Shown here in pieces: positions 33,833 through 44,191 of a stretch of DNA of 64,000 bases (positions are counted from its first letter, which is position 1; each line of letters begins with the position of its first letter). The position numbers and the translations under genes are program-made. The notes beneath the pieces are model-generated. The model ran no database searches. It was given only the letters and a program-made list of their open reading frames with translations, and was not told the DNA's origin. Source of the stretch: Falciphora oryzae (Eukaryota > Ascomycota > Sordariomycetes > Magnaporthales > Magnaporthaceae); NCBI GenBank assembly GCA_000733355.1, contig JNVV01000011.1, positions 238,679-302,678 of the forward strand. The letters are read 5' to 3'.

Positions 33833-34686
33833 CGCCGCGGCGCGAAGCAGTCAGTGTCGACAATGTCCGGAAAGGCAGATGCAGGGCTATCCCTGAAAGT
33901 GAGGGGAAAGATGAAGAGACAGCTTCCTGATTAGATAATTGCCTTTGTCCTTCGTGCAACCTCTGCTATCCGACAAGAATCGAGAAGAGACCCGGATGGG
34001 ATAATGGGATAGCTCTGTGTTACAGCCAAAGGGGCACCACGAGTGGGGGGGGGGGGGGGGGGGGGGGGGGCTCGCACCCCCGCCCAATACCTCGCATGGG
34101 TTGGCCCAAAAAAAAAAAAAGCACAATGTAGCCCGTCCACGGGTGGATGGTCGGGCTGATGGACGGGCAACATAGTGTAGAGGGAACCCATAAATTCGTA
34201 TGTATGTGGTAGGTATTCACCGGTTTCTTTGGGATGCCCAGCTAGCCAATGAACAGGCGGGCGCCCACCCGTTGGGCCGGCTTTCGTGGCCACAGACAGC
34301 GGTGGTGTAACCCCAAATGCAATGACAGAGCATATGACCCTCCAGCCCGAGCGCAGTGCGAGTACATGGCGGCACATAGTGGCACCGGGCATGGCGCCTG
34401 GAGCGTGGTGCCACCTGATTGAGCACGATCCTCACAGCCCAGCTGCAAATTTTGACCGCAATGGTGCATGATGGGTGTGAGGAAGCAAGCGATGTTGGGC
34501 GTGCGGGCTTGCGGCCATATTCACAATTTCACCACACGTGCCCAACCGCGCTCATCAAGGCTACTTTGTTTATTATAATTACCATTCATACATCAGCGTG
34601 GCCCGCTGCGGAACGACTGATGCAGACAAGTCAGTGTCTGCCATGCCCACCTCAGTCCTTTTCGTCACTCCGCTACTGGCCATCGA
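33833..34686. other. divergent spacer between amidase and desaturase-like gene
   Basis: It contains a run of 26 G (34045-34070) and, after an A13 run, a hairpin of 9-bp arms (GCCCGTCCA/TGGACGGGC, about 34131-34168). No gene is recognised. The short perfect stem could mark a transposon end, but no partner end was found. Confidence 0.6.
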
Positions 34687-34728
34687 TTGTCCTGTCTAAC
34701 GCCCGTCGTGGCACCCCTAGCCTCACCT

Positions 34729-35939
34729 ATGGCTGTCCCCACCGGACCCGACGTCGCGCAGGGCGACACACGCATGTGGGAGCTGGACCGCTTTGAGCCG
34801 CCGCTGCACCACGCCAGCGTTTTCTACATGAAGCCAAGCCCGACCTATGACACGGAAAAGCCTTACTTCATGAACATCCCTGTGGATCCTTCCTGGAGCC
34901 CCAGAGTGAAGCAGACCAATGTTGGCTACACTCGCCAGCAGATCGCAGTCGCCGACATTCGTGGCCACGAGGACACGTTCGTCCTGGACCGCCAGGGCTT
35001 CCAGCTCGGGCGGTTCGAGACGGGACTGGCTTACAACGACTTTGGCGTCACCGAGACGGTAGTGACACGATTCTTCGACGAGGTGAAGGCCTTTCTGCTG
35101 CAGCAGACGGGCGCCACCGAGGCGCTGCCGTTCGACTTCCAGGTCCGCCGCAAGGACCACACCCTTCCCACGAATTCAAGGGGTGCTCCCGGCAAGGCTC
35201 AGCCCTTCGGGACCGTGCATGGAGGTAACCTCAATCTGCCAAAGCTTGACGCCACCTGCACATCACTGGTGTTTCTGTTGATGCAGGAATGGTTGGGGAG
35301 GGCCTCGAGCCCGATGACAGCGGCTGACTTCCATCGCCACAATCTCAACCAACCGAAAAGACCAGACGTCGACCGCGGCTATCCGTAGGCTCAAGTTCTT
35401 TCACCCGGAGTTCGCGGAAAAGTACGCAGGCCGGAGGTTCCAAATCATCAAGTAAGCAAGCGCTTCCTCGCCGTCGGCTCGGGCCACGCACGTATTGACC
35501 ATGCACCAACAAACATCTGCGCCCAGCGTTTGGAAACCACTGAAGGGCCCCGTCTACAACTCCCCGCTCGCCATGTGTGACTACCGGACAGTCGGGCGAC
35601 AGGACGAGGTAGCGACCGACATCATATTCCCAGACTACCTGGGCGAGTCCCTGAACTTCTGGCCCAACCCGCATCACCGCTTCTACTTTATCGACGGGCA
35701 GCAACGAGACGAGGCCTGGATGATCAAGTGCTATGACTCGGCCACGGCCCATGATCCCGAGATTGCGCAATGTTCGTACAATATTACCGCATGACCGGGC
35801 ACAGCCCAGCGCCAAGATAGCTGCTAACCTCGCCGTAGTTGCGCCTCATGTCTCGTTCCCATATCACGGGGGCAAAGGTGCCGGGGCGGAGCCCAGAGAG
35901 AGCATCGAGGTCAGGTCTTTTGTATTCTACGATCACTAG
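34729..35939 (+). CDS. AsaB/GA4-desaturase-like hydroxylase (CmcJ-like family)
   Basis: Four exons, 34729-35224, 35361-35451, 35527-35771 and 35839-35939, give 310 aa in phase; an upstream in-frame ATG at 34687 would add 14 residues. The first intron needs an AAAAG acceptor (35360), which gives TVHGDQTSTAAIRRL, as expected for the family. Signature strands are FYMKPSPTYDTEKPY, FQIIN followed by VWKPLKGPV, ATDIIFPDY, and the C-terminal PRESIEVRSFVFYDH; the RESIEVR motif is diagnostic. Characterised members are hydroxylases or desaturases in secondary-metabolite clusters. Its position next to the PKS-NRPS relic fits a tailoring role. No lesion is seen once spliced. The third donor (GTTCGT) is weak. 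Confidence 0.8.
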
Positions 35940-36113
35940 TCCATGGAACGGGTGGGCAGAAGCGGAAGGGGGCGGAGTTTAACATAACTGTCCACTCTTG
36001 GATTTAATTACGGCGTGTTCTTTGTGAATGTAGCTAGGTGCAGAGCGAGGCACAATCCGTTCGTCCTTCGCAGCTGTTACGGCCGGTCGTGACAATAGCC
36101 CTTGAATCAAAAA

Positions 36114-36524
36114 TCAGCCGCCCTCAGCGACTGTCGAGCTGGCGTTCTGCGACAAAGTTTAGTAAAAGGTCACCGCCGTTTAATCGTTATTCACGTGTTT
36201 TCGACCGGATGAGTAACTTACACAGCCTTTACCGCCGCATTTTGGACACCTGGCTCCCCCGCAGGGCTCGTCGACCTCGCCTTCGAAGGCGTTGACCCAC
36301 TTGTACCACGGCTTCTCGTTGTTTGGTCGGGTGCTGTCCCGCTTCCACGTCAGCCACGGCTTGGAGCGTAGCTCCTCCTCGGAAAGCTGGTCGACATTCT
36401 TGGGCGGCCAGAACTCTCGCCATGGTCGATACGTCGCTCCCCTCTCTTGCTCGATAGCGACAGTGTCCCAGGCCAGAGCGTCCGCGTCCGTGGCTTTGGA
36501 GAGATCCTTGTAGCTAGACGCCAT
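36114..36524 (-). CDS. small Cys-motif protein of unknown function
   Basis: Two exons, 36222-36524 and 36114-36146 (111 aa). The intron has a GTAAGT donor, a CTAAAC branch and a CGCAG acceptor, all in phase. The protein begins MASSYKDLSKATDADAL, is rich in Trp (WREFWPPKN, KPWYKWVNAF) and ends with PCGGARCPKCGGKGC, a four-Cys cluster (C-x5-C-x2-C-x4-C) that could bind zinc. No signal peptide is seen. It lies divergent to the NB-ARC gene. I do not recognise the family. Confidence 0.55.
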
Positions 36525-37455
36525 TCTGATTTTTCAGGAGGCTTGATCTCGACGTAACGGCCTATGGGGAGGCTCCAGGTTGGGCAGAGAAATGAAATCG
36601 AATGGGAGAGGCGTGTCTTCTTGAACTTATGATAGGGACGGCATGGAAGCTTCCAGTAAGGGGGTGTATCAGGCGACAAGGGTACATCTAGCGAGGCACC
36701 CGGGTAGATAAGAGCAGTAAGGGCGTCTGAGAAGCCCTCTTGCGAGTCGGAATTTGATGCCCGGCGTGGCAATGCCAGGGCAGCATGCGGGTTGGGCCGC
36801 AAGCCATACAAGCAATCGACCTTTTATATCAATGTCAAGTCGCCTGATTGCTGACATCCCCACCCACCTCCCGCCAAGGTACCTCGAGGTACATGGGCAT
36901 GCGGCTCCCACGACGTTCCCCGCACCAACGACCGCACACCACCTCCTTCGAGGCTGCATGGCGTTGACGACGCAAATGAGTCCTAAATTCGCGCAAAACA
37001 ATGGCCCAACCCGTGACCGACCCGCCATTAGACAGAAAATGTAGCTCAGCTCTCAACAGATCGGATGTTCTAGGCTCGCGTGCGATTTCAGCCTCTGCAG
37101 GATTCCTTTGCGCCCAACTACGATGATGAACAAATCAACACGTGTCCGTTCGTCTCTCGCAAGTATTCGAGACGAATGGAGGGCAGGGAAGGTAGCACGG
37201 TAGGTAGGCTGGGCGATCGGCTGGTAATAATATGGAGGTAGGTCAGAAGGCCCTTCGGGTCCTCAGACCGCCTTCGGGTACGCATATCAGTGACTATCCG
37301 TACCTATCTCCTGTTATGACCAATCAATATACTCCACCCTGGTAATCTCTTCCCCCTACATCCCATCACACATAAGCGCGCGCCTCGACCCGACCCTCTT
37401 TGCCGCTTGCCGACACAAAGCACATGCTAAGGCAGCACCACATCAGCCACCTGCG
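36525..37455. other. divergent promoter region
   Basis: Lies between the small Cys-motif gene and the NB-ARC gene. It has short GGTAGG/CCTTCGGGT repeats around 37190-37280. No gene is recognised. Confidence 0.5.
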
Positions 37456-40400
37456 ATGGAAGCATTCGGTTCGGTAGCCGCACTCCTCTCGGCAGTCAAT
37501 ATCCTGCGGGAGACGTTCTCGCGGATAGTCAAAAGCGCCCAGACGCTTGCGGAGCTAGACAAGAAACACCAGGAGGTGGAACGAGCTATCTCAACCTCGA
37601 CGGAGACTCTTCATCTGTTGTTCAACTTGCGTGGGGAGATCCGCAAGATCTCCGATGAGCAGCTCAGACGATACGACTTCCCATCTAAGTGCCTGCGGCA
37701 ACAGATCGACACAGCCCTGGCGTTGGAAAAATGCTTAGAGTCAAGGAAACGTCAGCTAGGAAGTCGATTCCGGCGCCTGCTGCTCACTGTCCAGCTGTTC
37801 GTATGCCCAGATGAGCTGGACACAAGGCTGCAGTCCTTCCAGCAGTCTATCAGCATCCTCTCTTTGGCCATTGGCTCATTCCAACTGTGAGAAACCGACC
37901 CGACTTTCACACATGACCGAACATAATTGCTTTAACGCAAACAGAAATCTAATCAAATTTCAATGCAGCCTAGTGGGTCTTTCCGTAAGGAGAGATGGCG
38001 CGGACAACCACAGGGCAATCACGGGGATGCTCGGCGTCATCCAAGAGACCCAGTATGCCTTTGGTGTCTCGAACCTCGAAATCGCAAGCACTCTACAATC
38101 CACCAACTCCCATGTCAGCATCATTCACGAGACTGTGCAGAGAACCGACACTGGCCTGGCTCGGCTGGGTCGGGGTGTTGACCAGGCAGCACAACAGATG
38201 GTACTGGCCAGAGACAGGATCGATGGACTGTGCCAGAGAGTTGAGGATGTGCAACAACGCATCGAAGCACAGGCTTCTGGGGCCCGCTCCTCAAACACGC
38301 CCGACTCTTATTTCGGCATTCCGTGCCCACGCAATGGATCATTCACCGGCAGGAAGAACATCCTTGACAGAATCTTCAGGTTCCTTGTATCTGGCTATGA
38401 CATCCAGAATCGCTCTGTTGGAGATCAAGGGCCCAGGGTTTTCGTGGTCCATGGCCTTCCTGGAATCGGCAAGAGTCACCTTGCGATCGAGTTCGGGTAT
38501 CGTTTTCGGGCTGCCTTCACGCACATATTCTGGATCTCCTCAGATACACCCGAGAAACTACAACAAGGGCTTGTCAACATTGTCAAGTCTCTGAAATTGG
38601 CTAGCGACAATCCGATTGGGGACGAGTCGTCGCTCGTTCATATCGCCAGATCGTGGCTGAAAAAGCCGCCGCCAGGTTGTCAGCCCCAGAGACTCCGCCA
38701 ATGAGATGTTTAGTATTATCTCTAACTGACGTTGCTGACCCTGAGGCTAGGAACCAAATGGCTACTCATTTTCGACAACCTGGAAGAAGTCAAGTTGCTG
38801 AACGAGCTCTGGAACGACCTGGCTGCTGGAGCCATCTTGATCACAAGCAGGCGCCACATTCCCGAGCTTTCGGCACTGACATTCCCGCACGAGTCGGTGG
38901 CCATGGGACAGTTTTCCGTAGAAGAAGGGGCCGCTATGGTAAAGGCACGGCTTGATGGAAAGCTGCCAGGGGCTCCCAGGCTCAACGAGGCCACTGCCGC
39001 GGACATTGCCGAGCGTTTCGCGCTTTATCCGCTCTACATGGATCACATGATCAGCATCATCGAATCGACCCAGTGGACGTGGGAGCGGCTCAATGAGGTG
39101 CTAAGCTCGAAGGAGGGAGACTACGAATTCCAGAACATGCAAAGATCCAGCCTTTATTACGACGAGTGCGTGGCCGAGGCTATGCGGATGCACATAACAC
39201 GACGGAAAGACCTCGATAGGAAGGTCCTGGCGACCATAAGCTTTTTCGACCCAGACCGCATTCCCAAGAAACTTCTTAGGTTTCAGACCGGTCAGGTTAG
39301 AGCGTTGGCGAATGCTCCAAGCTCGGATATCCTCCTCAGCTCCCTCGCCAGCGCTTCCTTTGTGCAGTTCAATGGAACGGGTGCGGAGGAGTCGTGGATC
39401 TCCATACACAGGCTTGTTCGGGACGCCGCGTTGGAGTCACAGCCTGACATCCAGGGGGCCTTCGACGATGCCGTTCAACTCCTTCGAGAGTGCTTCCCTT
39501 TGCAGGGGGAGGCAAGAGACCATATGGTTGAAGACTGGGAGAATTGCGAGATTTTTCAGCCACATGTCCTGTCTCTTCATGAGAGATTCGTGGACCTTAA
39601 CAAACCAAAGACTCGCATTCAGCCCTCGTTTGCTTTCTTGGAGTTAGTGTATTCCTGTGCCTGGTATGTTCGACCATTCATTTGTTATGTTATATCACTA
39701 AACCCTCATATCTTCTCTATCTCTATCCGTACCCACCACTCTTGCAAAACTACCGCATCTGGAAAGACTTACTGAGCTCCTTGACTCTTCAAGGTACCTG
39801 TGCGAGCGCGGCCACTTCGAGACCAGCAAGAAGCTGATAGAGAGCATATCCAACGAATACAAAGCGTTAACTCCAATCGAGGCAGCCAGCGCCAGGGGAT
39901 TTCTAGCCGACATCCATACTGTTCAACTGTTCTACCACAACGAGGCTTCCAACGGCGGAACTCTTGAGGACCTAGCCAGGGAAGCGATGAAGATCCGGGA
40001 GTTGCTTGTTGAGGATCGCCTTTTGGACGAGTACCATCCCAACCGAGCCAACGGCTTTATGAACCTGGGCGTTGCTGTAGCTCAGCAGGACACTCTCAGA
40101 GCTATACAGTTGCACAAAAGGGCTTTGGAAATCAGGAAAGGCTCTGACAAGTACAACGGCAAGCAAATCCATGGCCTCGCCCTGAACTACCTGAACCTTG
40201 GCCGTTGTCAATGGATGAGCGGCGAGCTCGGGGCTGCGGCGGACTCGCTCGACAAGTGCCGGGAATTGATGGAATCGCGCGAGCAAGCCACCAACAAGAA
40301 ATTTCCCCTGTAAGCTCACACCTATCATCATCCTTGACAGATGATACCCCGTCAGACCAGATTCGAAACTGACACCGGGTTACCCAACCGACTCTAATGC

Positions 40401-40933
40401 CAGCACCGCCTGGGCTCTGTCGGCACTCGGGATCGTGCACGCAGAGAAAAAGGATCTTGACAGAGCCATCAGCCTCCTCTCCCGCAGTGCCACGCTCTGT
40501 GCCGCCACTCTGGGGGAGGAGCATATGAAGACACTCTCTTGTGACTACAGGCTGGCGTGGGCATGTCACCTTACCGGAGAGCCTCTTCAAATAGAGTGAG
40601 TGTGACCCCAAGCCACCTGCATCATTGTCTTTGTAACGGGGACTGACATTCATCATCGTTTTCCAACTCTTCAAACTCCCCAGGCAAGCCCGACGGCTCT
40701 TGGCCAACTTGCTGGTCAAGTACGAGGCGCTTTCGCCACCACCGAGAGCCGAGATAGCTCGCGGGAAATTTGAGCTGTCGAGGGTCCTGAAAGACCTGCA
40801 AAAACCTGCGTCCGAATACCAGCCCCTTGCCGATGAGGCGAGAAGACTCCTCGAGGAGGTGTCCGGGCAACGGGCTGATGAATTCGCCGGCGAGGAAGAG
40901 TATGACAAGTGCATCGTATGGTTTCTACGCTGA
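37456..40933 (+). CDS. STAND/NLR-like protein: helical N-domain, NB-ARC, TPR
   Basis: Six exons, 37456-37886, 37945-38675, 38751-39663, 39794-40309, 40404-40595 and 40684-40933, total 3033 bp, 1010 aa, all in phase. Residues 1 to about 150 form a helical N-domain starting MEAFGSVAALLSAVNILRET, like those that precede fungal NACHT/NB-ARC modules. A heptad-like linker follows. The NTPase has a P-loop VVHGLPGIGKSHLAIEF, Walker B LLIFDNLEEV and a sensor strand AILITSRRH. The C-terminal third has TPR-like helical pairs (NLGVAVAQQDTLRAIQLHKRAL, NLGRCQWMSGELGAAADSL, ALGIVHAEKKDLDRAISLL). Such proteins are fungal analogues of plant NLRs and can trigger incompatibility or cell death on ligand-driven oligomerisation. 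The N-domain effector type was not identified. Confidence 0.88.
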
Positions 40934-41894
40934 GGGATACCGGGCTGTGTAAAATGTTTCTAAGCGGGGTCTCTTCGAATCATCAGGGCTATGTATTCTT
41001 GGGTTTCCTTTGTTACGGGTTTATCAAGGGGAAAGTTTGGGAAGTAAAAGCAGAGGTTTCTCATATTAGGCGGTTACAAATATCCTGAATTTACCTGCTC
41101 AAGTACGCGTCTATGCCCTTTTAAGCCTCAAGGGGCCGCGAATATGATTAATGTTACGCGGATTCGCTAAGAAAAATAGCGTGTAGTGCCATCCAATTCT
41201 GTACAGGTACCTGTACCTACCTCTAGGCACCTACCTAGTTATATCATATTCACAGCTTTTTAGCGCCTTCCATAATTTTCACGTGCCGCCAACCTTCACA
41301 CGACCATGCGTTGAAGATACTCTCGCGCAACAAGGCAAGTCTCTCTCAACCAACTTTCTTTATGTTGCCGAGCAACACGAAAAGATTAACTAGACTGTTG
41401 TACAACCCTTTCCCAAAGGGCAGGCCCATGCGTCTTCTATCCTCTTTCCTTCTTTTTAGTTTAATGGTATTCCCTCCCCAGCAAAAAGCTTGCGCTATAT
41501 CGTCCAAGAATAGCAGCAAGCAGCAGAGATTTCGTCGACGGTATTCTAAGAGCTGGAAGATTGAAACAAAGAACGAAGAACACCGCGCCGCCCCCATAGA
41601 CGAGAGAAAAAGGCACGTAAAGGTAAGAGAAAAAAGTGTGGGTAGTTCAAAAACAAAGAAAACAAAAACAGCATCAACAGCGGGGGACCAAGGCCACTCC
41701 GGCGCAGAATGTCGAGACCAGATCTAAATGCGTAGGCAGCGGAAGATCGAGACCAAACCCATCCTTCCCAGCCCCAAATCCATCCCATTGTCTATTTTTT
41801 TCCCCCATCCCAGCTTCATTATCGGGCCTCCCTCGGCCGTCCCCAGCCGGGGAAGCCCCTTGACGGGCACAACAACGCAAATGTGTTGTCGTGT
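40934..41894. other. intergenic between convergent genes
   Basis: No gene is recognised. It contains GGTACCTGTACCTACCTC-type low-complexity sequence (about 41206-41240), common in Sordariomycete spacers, and an A-rich tract at 41580-41680. Confidence 0.55.
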
Positions 41895-43336
41895 TTATTT
41901 CGCAATCTCAACACCGCCGGTGGCGCCGAGGGCCTTCTTCAGGTCGCCGTAGATGGCGAACTGGAAGGCGGTCAGGGTACCGACCATGAACAGACGGGCG
42001 GGCAGACCGGTGAAGGAGCCCTTGAGACCCAGCTCCTTGCCGATCTTGATCAGACGGGTGGTGGTGCCCTCACCGGGCAGGCCCTTGGTCTTGTTGATCT
42101 TGCTCAGCATGGTGTCGGCGGGCTGCGAGATGATGGCGGCGGCGAAACCGGCGATCAGACCGGAGCCCAGGTTGGCGGCGGTCTGGGCGCCGTCCGAGAG
42201 GGTCTCCTTGGGGTAGGCGCGGAAGACGGCCTCGGCAACCTTCTCGTAGACGACGAACTTGGCGACGGTGTAAGGAACCCTGGATTGTGGGAAAAGGAGA
42301 CGTCAGCAAACAGCACTTCAGACGGCAACGGACACAGCTTTTTTTGGCCCCGCCATCTTGGAGAGAGCGAGCTTGACGCAACTTACTGCTTGAACAGGAT
42401 GGGTCCGAATCCGGCGTAGAGAGCGCCGACACCCTCAGTGCGCATGATCTTGGTGAAGCCACCGACCAGGCCGTTGGCGAAGGTGGGCTCGGAGACGAGG
42501 CGGATACGGGTGGCCTNNNNNNNNNNNNNNNNNNNNNNNNNNNNNNNNNNNNNNNNNNNNNNNNNNNNNNNNNNNNNNNNNNNNNNNNNNNNNNNNNNNN
42601 NNNNNNNNNNNNNNNNNNNNNNNNNNNNNNNNNNNNNNNNNNNNNNNNNNNNNNNNNNNNAGGATGGGTCCGAATCCGGCGTAGAGAGCGCCGACACCCT
42701 CAGTGCGCATGATCTTGGTGAAGCCACCGACCAGGCCGTTGGCGAAGGTGGGCTCGGAGACGAGGCGGATACGGGTGGCCTCGAGGGGGCAGAGGGCGAT
42801 GTCGGCGAAGAACTCGGCCGAGGCGGACGAGGCCATGTAGATCGGGGTGCGGTAGGCCGAGGCGTTGTCGACACCGACGGTGTTGATCCACTGCTGCTTG
42901 AAGAACTCGTATCCACCGAACTTCAGAGCGCCCTGCAGGAAGTACCCGGCGAAGGTGGGACCGACACCGGTCAGCAGGGCACCGGCGCCCTCGTTCTTGA
43001 TGACCTGCTTGAAGCCGCCGATCATGCCCCTGTTGTAGGTGGCGGGGTCCAGCTGGATCCTCGTCTTGACGCTGCACGGCGGGAGGGGACGTTAGTGTCG
43101 GTCAAAGCTACGCAAGCTGGATATCATGAGGCGGCCAGACCCGAGAACCGTGGCCAGAGAGGCGCGGCGCTTCGAGGTCGTTGGCTCCTTCGGAGGACGT
43201 ACACATCGACGGGGGTCAGAGCACCGTGGGTGACGGAACAGCAGACGGCACCGGCGAGGGCGAATCTTGAGTAGAGGGCCAGGCCGGTGGGAGACGCGGT
43301 GACCGGGGCCGGCAGGGCATCAGCCTTGGGAGCCAT
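41895..43336 (-). CDS. MIR1: mitochondrial phosphate carrier
   Basis: Exons are 43203-43336, 42387-43071 and 41895-42279; introns are 131 and 107 bp with GTACGT/GTAAGT donors. The middle exon is interrupted by a 144-N gap (42517-42660). The 121 bases before it (42396-42516) are an exact copy of 42661-42781, so the assembly shows the same exon stretch twice. Removing the 265-bp excess gives 939 bp, 312 aa, the normal size. The three carrier signatures are PVDVVKTR (across the first splice), PLEATRIR and PADTMLSK. The protein imports phosphate with protons across the inner mitochondrial membrane. The start [12 protein letters not shown] lacks a long presequence, as in yeast Mir1. It is a housekeeping gene and unrelated to the metabolite cluster. 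Confidence 0.93.
42396..42781. repeat. 121-bp exact duplication flanking an N gap, assembly artefact
   Basis: Bases 42396-42516 and 42661-42781 are identical and flank the 144-N run. Both read as the same part of the phosphate carrier. A real duplication would put a repeat and a gap of undefined length inside a conserved transmembrane region, so an unjoined contig overlap is far more likely. Confidence 0.9.
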
Positions 43337-44191
43337 GATGACGGTTGTGTGTGTGTGGAAGAACGGAAAAAAAGAAAAAAAACTCGAAGCGAAACGATCC
43401 GTCAATCGACAGATCTCGACAGGCAGAGGAATTGAGTGGAGATGGGTATCGTCAACGACGGTCGACGTGTTGCTGTCCAAGGGTTGGAAAAGGGTGGTTT
43501 TTTGAGGATTACGGAATTCAGAGAACGGAAAAGAAAAAAAAAATCGGCGGCAAGGAAAACCGTTCTGAGGCTTTTTTTAGGTTAGCTGGGCGGGCAGCTT
43601 GGCGGTGCGCCGGGGCCCAGTTATCGACTGGCTTGCAATCGGGTGGACTCGGGTACCTCCTTCCGGGTCACGGGGCTTGGGCATGTCTCGCCCACACCAA
43701 TTTTTGCAGCGTGTGTACTCTGCGCCGCGGGCTTTTGCTGCTCCCGCTGAGTCCGCCTCTGCCGGAGATAAGGGAATTGCGGGCCTGGCGCTGCGAATTC
43801 CCGACAGCTCTTCAGAATTGTTTCAATTGACCAATGAGCGCCGCTGACAACGGCCACATGTGGGTGTCTTGTGGAGGTGTCTTGTGGCCAAGGCCATCAG
43901 CGTTTACCACACTTCACAGCCGCAAATCGAGAGAGGCAACAAAAGTCGGGCTGCGACCCGACCCGACTTACTGTGCTCGGATGACAAGATTGAGGTCATC
44001 AGCCATCAAGAGTCCGAAATGGCGGGGCACAGCAACAGCCAGAGTCTATGGGATTTCGTAATGCCATCCTAATGCCAACGCTGTGTTTGTATTTTCTTTA
44101 TTCATCCATCCATCCCTGGTGCCCCCTCAAGCCCCAAGCCCGACTTTTGCTTTTCTTTTTCTCACCTCGGGTCCGCTGAGTCGCCATCTGC
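43337..44191. other. phosphate carrier promoter and GMC gene 3' flank
   Basis: The first 200 bases are A/G-rich on the plus strand (C/T-rich leader on the minus strand). No gene is recognised. Confidence 0.5.

Noticed and set aside
35225..35388. Apparent frameshift in the AsaB-like gene
   Set aside because: An intron 35225-35360 with an AAAAG acceptor gives the expected HGDQTS junction and restores the frame.
42396..42781. True internal duplication in the phosphate carrier
   Set aside because: The copies are identical, flank an N gap, and the protein has normal length only if one copy is removed.
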